Assembly (NCBI RefSeq): GCF_000367345.1
Contig: NZ_BARE01000007.1
Span: forward strand, 62,001-126,000
Length of the DNA: 64,000 nucleotides
Source of the DNA: Sphingobium xenophagum NBRC 107872
Lineage (GTDB): Bacteria; Pseudomonadota; Alphaproteobacteria; Sphingomonadales; Sphingomonadaceae
Direction of reading: 5' to 3'
Shown in pieces: positions 28,338 to 36,786 of the stretch (position 1 is its first letter; each line of letters opens with the position of its first letter). A program made the translations under genes and the position numbers. Below the pieces are notes generated by a model. It was not told the origin of the DNA. It ran no database searches and saw only the letters and a program-made list of their open reading frames with translations.

Positions 28338-28355
28338 CGTAATAAAATGTTACGT
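28337..28355 (+). promoter_or_regulatory. Inverted repeat in the ppdK upstream region
   Basis: ACGTAA, 7 nt, TTACGT: a perfect 6-bp dyad starting at the last base of the glyS stop codon region and about 120 nt before the ppdK start. The surrounding 95 nt are AT-rich compared with the genes, as a promoter would be. An operator is possible, but no regulator is identifiable. Confidence 0.35.
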
Positions 28356-28475
28356 TTGCCGGGAAAAGTACGAAGTTAAGGCGTAATAATCCTATTCGAA
28401 CGCGCATGATCTGGCTATGCATGTCAGATTGTTGTGATGCAATATAATCGGCAATCAGTGCAGGGAGTGCCGGGA

Positions 28476-31178
28476 ATGAAGAATACAGAAGAGGGCATGA
28501 TGACGACGACCGCAACGCGCTATGTTTATCGTTTTGGCGGCGGCGTCGATGATGGCGGTCAGGGGGACCGCAATCTTCTGGGCGGCAAGGGCGCCAATCT
28601 CGACGGCATGGCCGCGATCGGCTTGCCGGTGCCTCCCGGCTTCACCATCACGACGGCCATGTGCACCCGCTATTATGAAGATGGCGGCGTCTATCCCGAC
28701 AGCGTGAAGGCGGAAGTCGCCACTGGCCTCGCCCATATCGAAGGCATCACTGGCAAGACGTTCGGCAACGCTGCCGATCCGTTGCTCGTCTCGGTCCGCT
28801 CCGGCGCGCGCGCCTCCATGCCCGGCATGATGGACACGGTCCTCAACCTTGGCCTTAACGACGAAACCGTCGTCGGCCTCGCCAACACGTCGGGCGACGA
28901 GCGTTTCGCCTGGGACAGCTATCGCCGCTTCATCCAGATGTATTCGGACGTCGTGCTGGAACTGGACCATGGCGCGTTCGAGGAAGCGCTGGAAATCGCC
29001 AAGGAAGATCAGGGCTACACCCTCGACACCGAAATGACGGCGGACGACTGGAAGGCGCTGGTTGCCGAATATAAGGCGCTGGTGGAAAAGCTGTGGAACA
29101 AGCCTTTCCCGCAGGACGTCCATGACCAGCTCTGGGGCGCGATCAGCGCCGTATTCGGGTCGTGGCAGTCGGAACGCGCGAAAGTCTATCGCCGCCTCAA
29201 CAACATCCCCGGCGAATGGGGCACTGCCGTCAATGTGCAGGCGATGGTGTTCGGCAATATGGGCGAAACCTCGGCCACCGGCGTCGCCTTCACCCGCGAC
29301 CCGTCGACCGGCGAGAATGTCTATTATGGCGAATTCCTGATCAACGCCCAGGGTGAAGACGTCGTCGCAGGCATCCGCACCCCGCAATATCTGACCAAAG
29401 CCGCGCGCGAACGGGCAGGGGCCAAGCCGCTGTCGATGGAAGAGGCGATGCCGGAAACCTATGCCGAACTGGCCAAGGTGTTCCAGATCCTCGAAACCCA
29501 TTATCGCGACATGCAGGACATCGAATTCACGGTGCAGCAGGGCAAGCTGTGGATGCTCCAGACCCGGTCGGGCAAGCGCACCGCCAAGGCCGCGCTCAAA
29601 ATGGCCGTGGACATGGCGCATGAAGGGCTGATCACTGAAGAAGAAGCCGTCGCCCGCGTCGATCCCGCCGCGCTCGACCAGCTGCTTCACCCCACGCTCG
29701 ATCCAAAGGCGCCGCGCGACGTGCTGACCAAGGGGCTGCCCGCCAGCCCCGGTGCCGCGTCGGGTCTGATCGTGTTCGACGCCGATACGGCCGAGCGCCG
29801 TAACGAAATGGGCGACGCCGTCATCCTGGTGCGCGTGGAAACCTCGCCGGAGGATATTCACGGCATGCACGCGGCCAAGGGCATCCTGACCGCCCGCGGC
29901 GGCATGACCAGCCACGCCGCCGTCGTCGCCCGCGGCATGGGCCGCCCCTGCGTGTCCGGCGCTGGCGGCATCTCGATCGACAATAGCGCCAAGATCCTGC
30001 GCGTCGGTGGCCGCGAGCTCAAGGAAGGCGACATCCTCACGCTCGACGGTTCTACCGGCGAAGTGATGGCGGGCGAAGTCCCGACCGTTCAGCCCGAACT
30101 GGCCGGCGACTTCGGCACCCTGATGGTCTGGGCCGACAAGGTGCGTCGCCTCAAGGTCCGCGCCAACGCCGAAACGCCGCAGGACTGCAAGGTCGCGCGT
30201 GAATTCGGCGCGGAAGGCGTCGGCCTGTGCCGCACCGAACATATGTTCTTCGACGCGGCCCGCATCACCGCCGTGCGCGAAATGATCCTGGCCGACAGCG
30301 AAAAGGGCCGCCGCGTCGCGCTCGACCGGCTGCTGCCCGAACAGCGTGACGATTTCGCGCAGATTTTCATGGTGATGGCGGGCCTGCCCGTCACCATCCG
30401 CCTGCTCGATCCGCCGCTGCACGAATTCCTCCCCCATGCCGAGGCGGAATTTGAGGAAGTAGCCAAGGCGGCTGGCGTCGGCGTCGAAGTATTGAAGCGT
30501 CGTGCCAATGAACTGCATGAATTCAACCCGATGCTGGGCCATCGCGGTTGCCGCCTGGGCGTCACCTATCCCGAAATCTACGAGATGCAGGCCCGCGCGA
30601 TCTTCGAGGCGGCGCTGATCGTCAAGCAGCGCGGTGGCGAAGCGCCGATCCCCGAAGTCATGATCCCGCTCGTTGCCACCCGCAAGGAACTGGAGCTGAT
30701 GAAGGCAATCGTCGATCGCGTCGCGACCGAAGTGTTCGCGGAACAGGGCGACAGCGTCGAATATCTGGTCGGCACGATGATCGAACTGCCCCGCGCCGCG
30801 CTCAAGGCGGGCGAGATCGCGGAAGTCGGCGAATTCTTCTCCTTCGGCACCAACGACCTTACCCAGACGACGATCGGCATCAGCCGTGACGATGCTGGCC
30901 GGTTCCTGACCCAATATGTGGACAAGGGCATCTTCGCCCGCGATCCCTTCGTCAGCATCGATGTCGAGGGTGTGGGTGAACTGATCCAGCTCGCCGCCGA
31001 ACGCGGGCGCAAGACCCGCCCCGGCATCAAACTTGGCATTTGCGGCGAACATGGCGGCGACCCCGCCTCGATCGCCTTCTGCGAAGCCACCGGCCTCGAT
31101 TATGTCTCGGCCTCGCCCTATCGCGTGCCGATCGCCCGGCTGGCTGCGGCGCAGGCTGCTCTGGCGAACAAGAAATAA
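28476..31178 (+). CDS. ppdK: Pyruvate, phosphate dikinase
   Basis: About 900 residues. It interconverts pyruvate + ATP + Pi and PEP + AMP + PPi. The N-terminal ATP-grasp domain (YVYRFGGGVDDG, LLGGKGANLDGM, RSGARASMPGMMDTVLNLGL), the central swivelling domain with the catalytic His in GGMTSHAAVVARGMGRPCV, and the C-terminal PEP-binding TIM barrel (GLCRTEHMFF, then GICGEHGGDP with its catalytic Cys) are complete. The start is ambiguous: ATGs at 28434, 28476, 28497 and 28500 are in frame. 28476 has GGGAG at 8-nt spacing; 28500 follows GAGGG closely. A strong terminator follows. Confidence 0.96.
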   Translation: MKNTEEGMMTTTATRYVYRFGGGVDDGGQGDRNLLGGKGANLDGMAAIGLPVPPGFTITTAMCTRYYEDGGVYPDSVKAEVATGLAHIEGITGKTFGNAADPLLVSVRSGARASMPGMMDTVLNLGLNDETVVGLANTSGDERFAWDSYRRFIQMYSDVVLELDHGAFEEALEIAKEDQGYTLDTEMTADDWKALVAEYKALVEKLWNKPFPQDVHDQLWGAISAVFGSWQSERAKVYRRLNNIPGEWGTAVNVQAMVFGNMGETSATGVAFTRDPSTGENVYYGEFLINAQGEDVVAGIRTPQYLTKAARERAGAKPLSMEEAMPETYAELAKVFQILETHYRDMQDIEFTVQQGKLWMLQTRSGKRTAKAALKMAVDMAHEGLITEEEAVARVDPAALDQLLHPTLDPKAPRDVLTKGLPASPGAASGLIVFDADTAERRNEMGDAVILVRVETSPEDIHGMHAAKGILTARGGMTSHAAVVARGMGRPCVSGAGGISIDNSAKILRVGGRELKEGDILTLDGSTGEVMAGEVPTVQPELAGDFGTLMVWADKVRRLKVRANAETPQDCKVAREFGAEGVGLCRTEHMFFDAARITAVREMILADSEKGRRVALDRLLPEQRDDFAQIFMVMAGLPVTIRLLDPPLHEFLPHAEAEFEEVAKAAGVGVEVLKRRANELHEFNPMLGHRGCRLGVTYPEIYEMQARAIFEAALIVKQRGGEAPIPEVMIPLVATRKELELMKAIVDRVATEVFAEQGDSVEYLVGTMIELPRAALKAGEIAEVGEFFSFGTNDLTQTTIGISRDDAGRFLTQYVDKGIFARDPFVSIDVEGVGELIQLAAERGRKTRPGIKLGICGEHGGDPASIAFCEATGLDYVSASPYRVPIARLAAAQAALANKK

Positions 31179-31181
31179 GGC

Positions 31182-31210
31182 AAAAGGCGGGGCGCAAACC
31201 CCGCCTTTTT
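31182..31210 (+). terminator. Terminator after ppdK
   Basis: The arms AAAAGGCGGGG and CCCCGCCTTTTT enclose a 6-nt loop, 4 nt after the ppdK stop, ending in a T-run. Also positioned to stop leftward transcripts from the facing gene. Confidence 0.92.
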
Positions 31211-31235
31211 CTTACCGGTTCAGACCGGGCCCGGC

Positions 31236-31721
31236 TCAGACCGGCGTAGTAATCCGGCCGAACAGTCCCTTGCGCTGCCCGCCGCCTTCCAGCGCACGCG
31301 CCTGCTCCCGCCAATCCTCACGCGCGATCGTGCCGGGCGTCAGTCCCAGCCGCGCTTCCAGCGCCGCCTCCTGCTCGTTGCTCAGCGTGGCGATCTGGCC
31401 ATAGCGATGATAGCCTGCCTCATGGAGCGACGCCGCCTGCGACTGGCTCAAGCCCTTGATCTGGCTCAGATCGTCGCGTTCCGCAGCAACGCCAGCGCCC
31501 GGCACGGCATCAACCGTTGGCGTACGCTTCTCCAGCGCGACGATCCGCGCATTGGCGGCCTCCAGCTGTGCGTCGCGATCCTTGAGCATGGCGCGATGGG
31601 CGGCCTGCTCGTCCCGCCAGGCCCGGCGATATTTCCCGCGCCCGCTCATCATCAGGCCCAGGATCAGGCCGATCACCAGTGCGATCAGCAGCAGGGCGAT
31701 GTCATTAAGGGTGAAGCTCAT
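31236..31721 (-). CDS. Membrane-anchored protein with helix-hairpin-helix-like domain
   Basis: 161 residues. One N-terminal membrane helix (DIALLLIALVIGLILGLMM), a short coiled coil (residues about 35-65, EQAAHRAMLKDRDAQLEAAN) and a C-terminal domain of about 55 residues (DLSQIKGLSQSQAASLHEAG, then YGQIATLS and ARLGL). That domain resembles the helical hairpin module appended to NuoE and similar proteins (DLTxIKGVGPxLxxxLxxxGI). The function is unknown; anchoring or nucleic acid contact is possible. Convergent with ppdK. Confidence 0.75.
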   Translation of the reverse strand: MSFTLNDIALLLIALVIGLILGLMMSGRGKYRRAWRDEQAAHRAMLKDRDAQLEAANARIVALEKRTPTVDAVPGAGVAAERDDLSQIKGLSQSQAASLHEAGYHRYGQIATLSNEQEAALEARLGLTPGTIAREDWREQARALEGGGQRKGLFGRITTPV

Positions 31722-31863
31722 GATGGCATCCTTTCATTACCGTCTCGAACGGCGGATGACGCCAAAAGTTGCCCCGTGGCCCGATAAAGGCGGGAAGGGC
31801 GGGTAAAAGTGAAAAAAGGGGCTTGCCCAATCCGGCGCGCCCTACTATCCGCGCCACTCCAGT

Positions 31864-31940
31864 GCACCCGTAGCTCAGCTGGATAGAGCATCAGACTACG
31901 AATCTGAGGGTCGGGCGTTCGAATCGCTCCGGGTGCACCA
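31864..31940 (+). tRNA. tRNA-Arg (anticodon ACG), copy 1
   Basis: 77 nt including encoded CCA. The acceptor GCACCCG pairs with CGGGTGC, the anticodon stem TCAGA/TCTGA holds loop CTACGAA (anticodon ACG), and the D and T arms are canonical. Identical in sequence to the next copy 56 nt downstream. Confidence 0.97.
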
Positions 31941-31996
31941 TTTATTCGAAGGGCTTTTGGTCCTGGCTTCCAGCCGCGATCAGTCTCCCTTCCAGC

Positions 31997-32073
31997 GCAC
32001 CCGTAGCTCAGCTGGATAGAGCATCAGACTACGAATCTGAGGGTCGGGCGTTCGAATCGCTCCGGGTGCACCA
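31997..32073 (+). tRNA. tRNA-Arg (anticodon ACG), copy 2
   Basis: 77 nt, identical to the copy at 31864 over the whole gene; the 133-nt start-to-start distance and the unrelated spacer suggest a recent or gene-converted tandem duplication. The wobble A34 would be deaminated by TadA to read CGN codons, heavily used in this genome. Confidence 0.97.
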
Positions 32074-32081
32074 TTTCCCTT

Positions 32082-33533
32082 TCACGCCATCGCCAGCGCG
32101 ACCATCGCGTCGATGTCGGCATGCTGCTCCAGCAGCGCCGCGACATCGTCCAGGGCGTCCTCGACCGTCTGTGCATAATCGGCCATCGCCGACTGCCCGC
32201 CCAAGCGCTGCAGCAATGCGTCCCGCAGCGGCGCGCTGGCCAGCAGGCCATGGACATAGCTGCCCAGCACCCGCCCATCGCGGCTGATCGCGCCATCGGC
32301 CCGCCCGCCGTCCAGAATGGCAAAGGGCCGCGCACAATCCGGCCCGCTGGTCGCGCCCATATGCATCTCATACCCGGTAAAATCGGCGTCTAGCCCATGG
32401 CCCTGCACCTGATGGAGTACCTTGCCGGATGACATCAGCGTGTTCACCTCCAGCAGGCCGAGTCCTGCAATGGTCTCCGGCGGTCCCTCGATCCCTTCGG
32501 GGTCGCCGATCGTCCGTCCCAGCATCTGATAGCCGCCGCAAATCCCCAGCACCGCGCCACCCCGCCGGTGATGCGCGCGAATGTCGATGTCCCAACCCTG
32601 CGCCACCATCGCGCGCATGTCGGCGATCGTCGCCTTGGACCCCGGCAGGATCACCAGCGCCGCATCGGCCGGGATCACCTGCCCCGGCCCGATCATCCGC
32701 AACTCGACCGACGGCTCCAGCTTCAGCGGATCCAGATCGTCGAAATTGGAGATGCGCGGCAGCACCGGGCAGGCGATGACCAGCGGCGCATCGACAGACG
32801 GCGCGCGCCGTTCCAGCACCACCGCATCTTCGCTCGGCAACCGCGCCACGGCGTCCAGCCACGGCACCACCCCCATGCCGCGCCAGCCCGACAACGTCGC
32901 AATCTGGGCATAGCCATCCTCGAACAGGGCAGGATCGCCACGGAATTTGTTGATCAGGAAACCCCGGATCATCGCAGCGTCCGCCGGGTCTATCACCGTG
33001 CGCGTGCCAACCACCGCCGCGATCACGCCGCCCCGGTCGATGTCACCGACCAGTATGACCGGCACATTGGCCGCCCGCGCAAAACCCATATTGGCAATGT
33101 CGCCCGCGCGCAGATTGATCTCGGCTGGCGATCCCGCCCCTTCGACCACCACAATGTCGCATTGCGCCTTCAATCGCTCGTAACTTTCCAGCACAGCGCC
33201 CAGCAGTTCGCCGCGCGCGCTACGGAAATTGCCCGATCCCAACGTGCCGCGCACCTGGCCATGGACGATCAACTGGGATGTCCGGTCTGCCTGCGGCTTC
33301 AACAGCACCGGGTTCATGTCGCTATGCAACGGCACGCCGCACGCAACCGCCTGCAATGCCTGCGCCCGGCCAATCTCTCCGCCGTCGCTGGTGACGGCTG
33401 CATTGTTGGACATGTTCTGCGGCTTGAACGGCCGCACATTGTAGCCCCGTCGGACCAGCGCCCGGCACAATCCGGCGACCAGCACCGATTTGCCCACGTC
33501 CGATCCGGTTCCCTGTAGCATGATCGCGCCCAT
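32082..33533 (-). CDS. cobQ: Adenosylcobyric acid synthase (glutamine-hydrolysing)
   Basis: 483 residues (479 if the ATG at 33521, MLQGTGSDVGKS, is used). It amidates adenosylcobyrinic acid a,c-diamide at four side chains in cobalamin synthesis. The N-terminal DRTA-like ATPase has GTGSDVGKSV and FKPQNMSNNAAV; the C-terminal class I-like glutamine amidotransferase has its Cys in VLGICGGYQMLG and His in YEMHMG. No other cobalamin gene and no B12 riboswitch is nearby: only about 40 nt separate it from the tadG stop upstream on the same strand. Confidence 0.94.
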   Translation of the reverse strand: MGAIMLQGTGSDVGKSVLVAGLCRALVRRGYNVRPFKPQNMSNNAAVTSDGGEIGRAQALQAVACGVPLHSDMNPVLLKPQADRTSQLIVHGQVRGTLGSGNFRSARGELLGAVLESYERLKAQCDIVVVEGAGSPAEINLRAGDIANMGFARAANVPVILVGDIDRGGVIAAVVGTRTVIDPADAAMIRGFLINKFRGDPALFEDGYAQIATLSGWRGMGVVPWLDAVARLPSEDAVVLERRAPSVDAPLVIACPVLPRISNFDDLDPLKLEPSVELRMIGPGQVIPADAALVILPGSKATIADMRAMVAQGWDIDIRAHHRRGGAVLGICGGYQMLGRTIGDPEGIEGPPETIAGLGLLEVNTLMSSGKVLHQVQGHGLDADFTGYEMHMGATSGPDCARPFAILDGGRADGAISRDGRVLGSYVHGLLASAPLRDALLQRLGGQSAMADYAQTVEDALDDVAALLEQHADIDAMVALAMA

Positions 33534-33572
33534 CGGACGCTCCTGACGGCAGCGGGCCGCCAGCGCAAGCCG

Positions 33573-35189
33573 TCAGGCGACGATGGCCGCCATCCCGCAC
33601 CGCATCTCATGCACGCGCACGTCGGCATAGCCGAGCTGCACGCCAAGCGTCGCCGTCACGCTCGCCAATATGCCGTCCAATAAGGGGGCGGTCGTGGCCA
33701 AAAGCGTGCCGATGGCCGGGGCGAGTGGGCTGAGGTTCACATTGATGCCCAGCACCGACACCTGCACCTGCGTCCGGCTGGCCAGGCTGGCGGCCAATCC
33801 TTGCGTCAGGTCGTTGGTGCTGACGCGCTTGGCTGTCTGCGCGCTGATCTCGGCGGGGGAAAAATACACATTCTGCGGCTGCACCCCGCCCAGCGCGACA
33901 TTCGCATAGCCCGTCACTTTCGTGCCAAGCAACTGCGCTAATATGGCGGGACGCGGATTGGCGGGCAGGCTGAAATTGGTCAGGGCCTGCGTGTCGACAT
34001 CCGCCAGTGCCGCCGTACCAATCGACGGTTTCACCGCCAGGGTCACGCCCTGGGTCATCGATCCGGACGTGCAATCGATCGCCGACAGCCTGGCTTCCGC
34101 CGCTGCCAGTTCCACATAGAGCGGGATACGCACCGACGCGATGCCGGACAGCGCCGTGGCGACGCTGCTTTCCAGATAGAGCCGGGTCTGGGCCGTACGC
34201 AGCACGACGGACTTGTCCGCCGTCACGCTCAGCAGGGGGGATCGCACTTGCCCTTCGCCAATGACCAGCATCAGCCGCGTCGATGTCAGCCCCGGCACCG
34301 TCACACGCAGGTCCATCGGCACGGATGTTCCCGATGGCGGGCTGAGGATCATGCGCAACATCGAAAAGGCGTCGAGCAGCAGATGGGGTTGCCCGGTTGC
34401 GCTTGCCGCGCCCCGCATCGGGCCAAGATCGATGACATCGCTCAGCCGGATCGATCGTCCCGCAATCCTGCCCGCCATGCCCAGCAGCACCGCGGCGCTT
34501 TGATTGCCACCCGCACTGTCGGCCATCGCCCCGATCACGTCGGACAGCGGGATTTCGCGATCGAACAATTCGCCATAGGCTTCATCATCGCGCCCCGTCC
34601 TGACCCGCAGCGCATCGGCAACGCCCAGCAGATCCAGATTCAGGCTGGCGAGACCCTGGCAGTCCATCACCGACAGGTTCAACTCCGTCCCCGCCAGGCT
34701 GGACAACAGCATGTTGGGCAACCCGCCACTGACCGCCGCCAGCCCTGTCCCGATTGAAAAGGCCGCCGCATCCTGTCGCGTGGCGATCGCCCGCGCCCGC
34801 AAGTCGATGCCATCGCGACCGACCAGCAGCCGGGCGAAAAACAGGGGCGTGCGCCGTTGCAGTTCGACCCGCATCGCCCCACCTTCGCCGGCCACGAACC
34901 GATCCGCCACCGGCACGGCGCGATCGGCCCGATAATTGCCACCGTCAACGCCGACCAGCGCAACGCCGCTGACCCCGCTTTGCCCTATTAACTCTTCTGC
35001 CGCGCTGCGCCCACCGCCGACAGCCGCCAGCGCCGCTGCATCGGCAATGCCCTGCAACTGCCGCTTGGCCAGATATACCGACCCCAGATCCACCGCGACC
35101 GTCGCCGCGCCTGCCAGCATGAACAGCGATCCCGCCATGATCAGGCTGATGCCGCCACGCGCCTCTTGGATCAGGCCGCGTCGGGTCAT
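33573..35189 (-). CDS. tadG: TadG-like pilus assembly protein
   Basis: 538 residues. The N-terminal pseudopilin-like helix (GGISLIMAGSLFMLAGAATVAVDLGSVYLAKR, recognisable by its ARGGISLIMAG start and DLGSVYLAKRQLQG) is the Tad/TadG signature. A long, low-similarity extracytoplasmic region of about 480 residues follows, rich in Ala, Leu and Val. Its start overlaps the tadE stop by 4 nt (ATGA), so the two are coupled. Other tad/cpa genes (secretin, TadA ATPase, pilin) are absent here and must lie elsewhere. Confidence 0.82.
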   Translation of the reverse strand: MTRRGLIQEARGGISLIMAGSLFMLAGAATVAVDLGSVYLAKRQLQGIADAAALAAVGGGRSAAEELIGQSGVSGVALVGVDGGNYRADRAVPVADRFVAGEGGAMRVELQRRTPLFFARLLVGRDGIDLRARAIATRQDAAAFSIGTGLAAVSGGLPNMLLSSLAGTELNLSVMDCQGLASLNLDLLGVADALRVRTGRDDEAYGELFDREIPLSDVIGAMADSAGGNQSAAVLLGMAGRIAGRSIRLSDVIDLGPMRGAASATGQPHLLLDAFSMLRMILSPPSGTSVPMDLRVTVPGLTSTRLMLVIGEGQVRSPLLSVTADKSVVLRTAQTRLYLESSVATALSGIASVRIPLYVELAAAEARLSAIDCTSGSMTQGVTLAVKPSIGTAALADVDTQALTNFSLPANPRPAILAQLLGTKVTGYANVALGGVQPQNVYFSPAEISAQTAKRVSTNDLTQGLAASLASRTQVQVSVLGINVNLSPLAPAIGTLLATTAPLLDGILASVTATLGVQLGYADVRVHEMRCGMAAIVA

Positions 35190-35623
35190 GGCATGGCGAT
35201 CCGTATGACTGCGCTGCGCTGAAGCGTCGTGTTGGACAGGGGAATGGGCGTGGCCGCGAAGATCGGCGCGTTGTTGAGATCATAGCTCAGCGTCACCCGA
35301 TAATAGCCGCCACCCTCCTGCGTGCCGATACTGATGGTCTGCGCGGCGGGCGCGGGGAAGGCGGCGCGGCTGGCGGCGATGCTCTGGTCCACAAGGGCGC
35401 GTCGTTCGGCAGCGTCCAGACCGGCGACCGCCGCGCGCGCCGCATCATTGGCGGCCTGTTGCAAGCTGTGGGCCGTCATGAACCAGCTGCCATAGACCAA
35501 TATGCCAAACAGCAGGCTGATGAGCAGCGGCAGGGCAAAGGCCGCCTCGACCAGCGCGCTGCCCGCTTGATTGCGGGACAGGGCGGCGATCGACCGAAAG
35601 CGGAGGGTTGGGCTTTTACGCAT
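35186..35623 (-). CDS. tadE: TadE-like pseudopilin
   Basis: 145 residues. A positively charged N-terminus of about 20 residues precedes the prepilin-like segment NQAGSALVEAAFALPLLISL, with Glu at position 5 of the hydrophobic helix (SALVE), the TadE hallmark for TadV processing. A tail domain follows with the typical QQAANDAARAAVAGL helix. A minor pseudopilin of tight-adherence pili, encoded with tadG. A TCCGTTTCGGA site lies 122 nt before its start. Confidence 0.87.
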   Translation of the reverse strand: MRKSPTLRFRSIAALSRNQAGSALVEAAFALPLLISLLFGILVYGSWFMTAHSLQQAANDAARAAVAGLDAAERRALVDQSIAASRAAFPAPAAQTISIGTQEGGGYYRVTLSYDLNNAPIFAATPIPLSNTTLQRSAVIRIAMP

Positions 35624-35744
35624 AAGGACAGCCTAGCCGGGCGCACTCAACAGCCGGTTTGGTCGGCTGTCGGTGGATAGTGCGCAATTCGCGCACTTCT
35701 CCGTCCCGCCGATCCGGGCCTTCAATCAATCCTGATCCACTCCC

Positions 35745-35755
35745 TCCGAAACGGA
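35745..35755. promoter_or_regulatory. TCCGAAACGGA site, tadE upstream side
   Basis: TCCGAAACGGA is a TCCG/CGGA dyad. On the minus strand it reads GTCCGTTTCGGAGGGAG, closely matching the site at 36764 (ACTCCGTTTCGGAGGGGAG on the plus strand). It lies in the tadE promoter region and 36 nt past the end of the PAS gene. Confidence 0.45.
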
Positions 35756-35790
35756 CCATGAATTTGCGCAAAAGCTGCACCCGTCGCCGC

Positions 35791-36690
35791 TTACCCGGCC
35801 TTATCCGTCGCCATTCGCTGCCCTGTCATCACGATCACGGCGCCCTCGATTCCGTAAGTGCCATGCAGTTGCGCGATCGCCGCCTCTACGGGCATGATTT
35901 CCCCGCCATTGGTCAGCAGCCGTGTCGTCACCCGCCTGTCACCCTCGCCGCGCAGCACCCGCTCCAACTGCTCGCGAAACTGAGGGCGGGCGGAAACTTC
36001 GATAATGTCGGGCAGGCACACGCTCGACAGCCTTTCTTCAGGCAGGCCCATCATCGCGCAGAATGTGTCGTCGGCAATCTCTATGAAGGCGCGCGTCGAC
36101 ACCCGGACATAGCCGACCCCGCCATGCACGCTCATCGCCTTCAGAATCGCCGATTTGACGTCGGCCAGACGGTGACGGCGCATGTCCGCGGTAATGTCGC
36201 GCAGCAGCAGGGCGATGCCGTCGCCAAAGGAGAATGTCTCGAAATGCAACCATGCATCGCTGCGAAAGGGGGAGGGGATGTCCGCCGCGCTGGCCTCCCC
36301 GGATGCCAGGCTATGGCGTATATGGGCCTCCGTCAGCGCACCGGCGAATTCGGGCAGCGCTTCCCATAACGATCGTCCTTCCAGGTGCCGGTCCCACCGC
36401 TTGGTCATCGCCAGCGCCACGCTGTTCACATAGTCGATCGTCAGGTCGCTGCGGCACAGGATCAACCCCTGATGGATGTGGTTCGCCAGTTCGCGCATCC
36501 GGTCGGGGGCAGGGGCGGGACCATCGCCGACGCCCAGATTGCGGAAACTCTCCACCCCCATGAAGATATGGGTCTCGCGGCCATGATGGGTGATCATCAC
36601 GGGTTCGCGCGCGCCGACCTCCCGCCAATGGGCGAAATTGCGCACCAGTTCGGCGGCGGCGACGCTCCGCCCGCGACGATCATCCAGCAT
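35791..36690 (-). CDS. Phd/YefM-like domain fused to two PAS domains
   Basis: 299 residues. Residues about 8-52 (RSVAAAELVRNFAHWREVGA, then EPVMITHHGRETHIFMGVESF) match the Phd/YefM antitoxin fold, including the N-terminal helix, the EPVxITxxGR strand and the closing helix. Two PAS domains follow, about 63-175 (ILCRSDLTIDYVNSVAL) and 180-290 (IAEIADDTFCAMMGL-like segment). There is no kinase, GGDEF or helix-turn-helix output, so the Phd-like part is probably the DNA-binding output, making it a one-component regulator. No toxin gene is adjacent. Both flanks carry TCCGTTTCGGA sites. Confidence 0.78.
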   Translation of the reverse strand: MLDDRRGRSVAAAELVRNFAHWREVGAREPVMITHHGRETHIFMGVESFRNLGVGDGPAPAPDRMRELANHIHQGLILCRSDLTIDYVNSVALAMTKRWDRHLEGRSLWEALPEFAGALTEAHIRHSLASGEASAADIPSPFRSDAWLHFETFSFGDGIALLLRDITADMRRHRLADVKSAILKAMSVHGGVGYVRVSTRAFIEIADDTFCAMMGLPEERLSSVCLPDIIEVSARPQFREQLERVLRGEGDRRVTTRLLTNGGEIMPVEAAIAQLHGTYGIEGAVIVMTGQRMATDKAG

Positions 36691-36763
36691 GGCTTTTTGG
36701 CTCCCGGTTCCTGTCAGGAAACCAGGATACAGCCCCGGATCAGAAGGTGAATCGACAGACCAC

Positions 36764-36774
36764 TCCGTTTCGGA
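36764..36774. promoter_or_regulatory. TCCGTTTCGGA site, PAS gene upstream side
   Basis: TCCGTTTCGGA lies 74 nt before the PAS-protein start and is followed by GGGGAG. With the site at 35745 it forms an inverted pair about 1.0 kb apart around the gene. It is a plausible operator of the encoded regulator; binding is inference. Confidence 0.45.
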
Positions 36775-36786
36775 GGGGAGGGTGGC

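Noticed and set aside
28455-31052. 865-codon open frame antisense to ppdK
   Set aside because: A high-GC shadow: the plus-strand frame encodes complete, conserved pyruvate phosphate dikinase. The antisense frame shows no domain or signal.
31864-32073. CRISPR-like or other direct repeat array
   Set aside because: The repeat units are two complete tRNA-Arg genes. No array of short spaced repeats was found in the window.
33522-33572. Cobalamin riboswitch before cobQ
   Set aside because: Only about 40-50 nt lie between tadG and cobQ, far too short for the riboswitch.
35791-36690. Toxin-antitoxin module at the Phd-like gene
   Set aside because: No toxin-like ORF (RelE, Doc, PIN) lies next to it; the neighbour is a 73-residue membrane protein.
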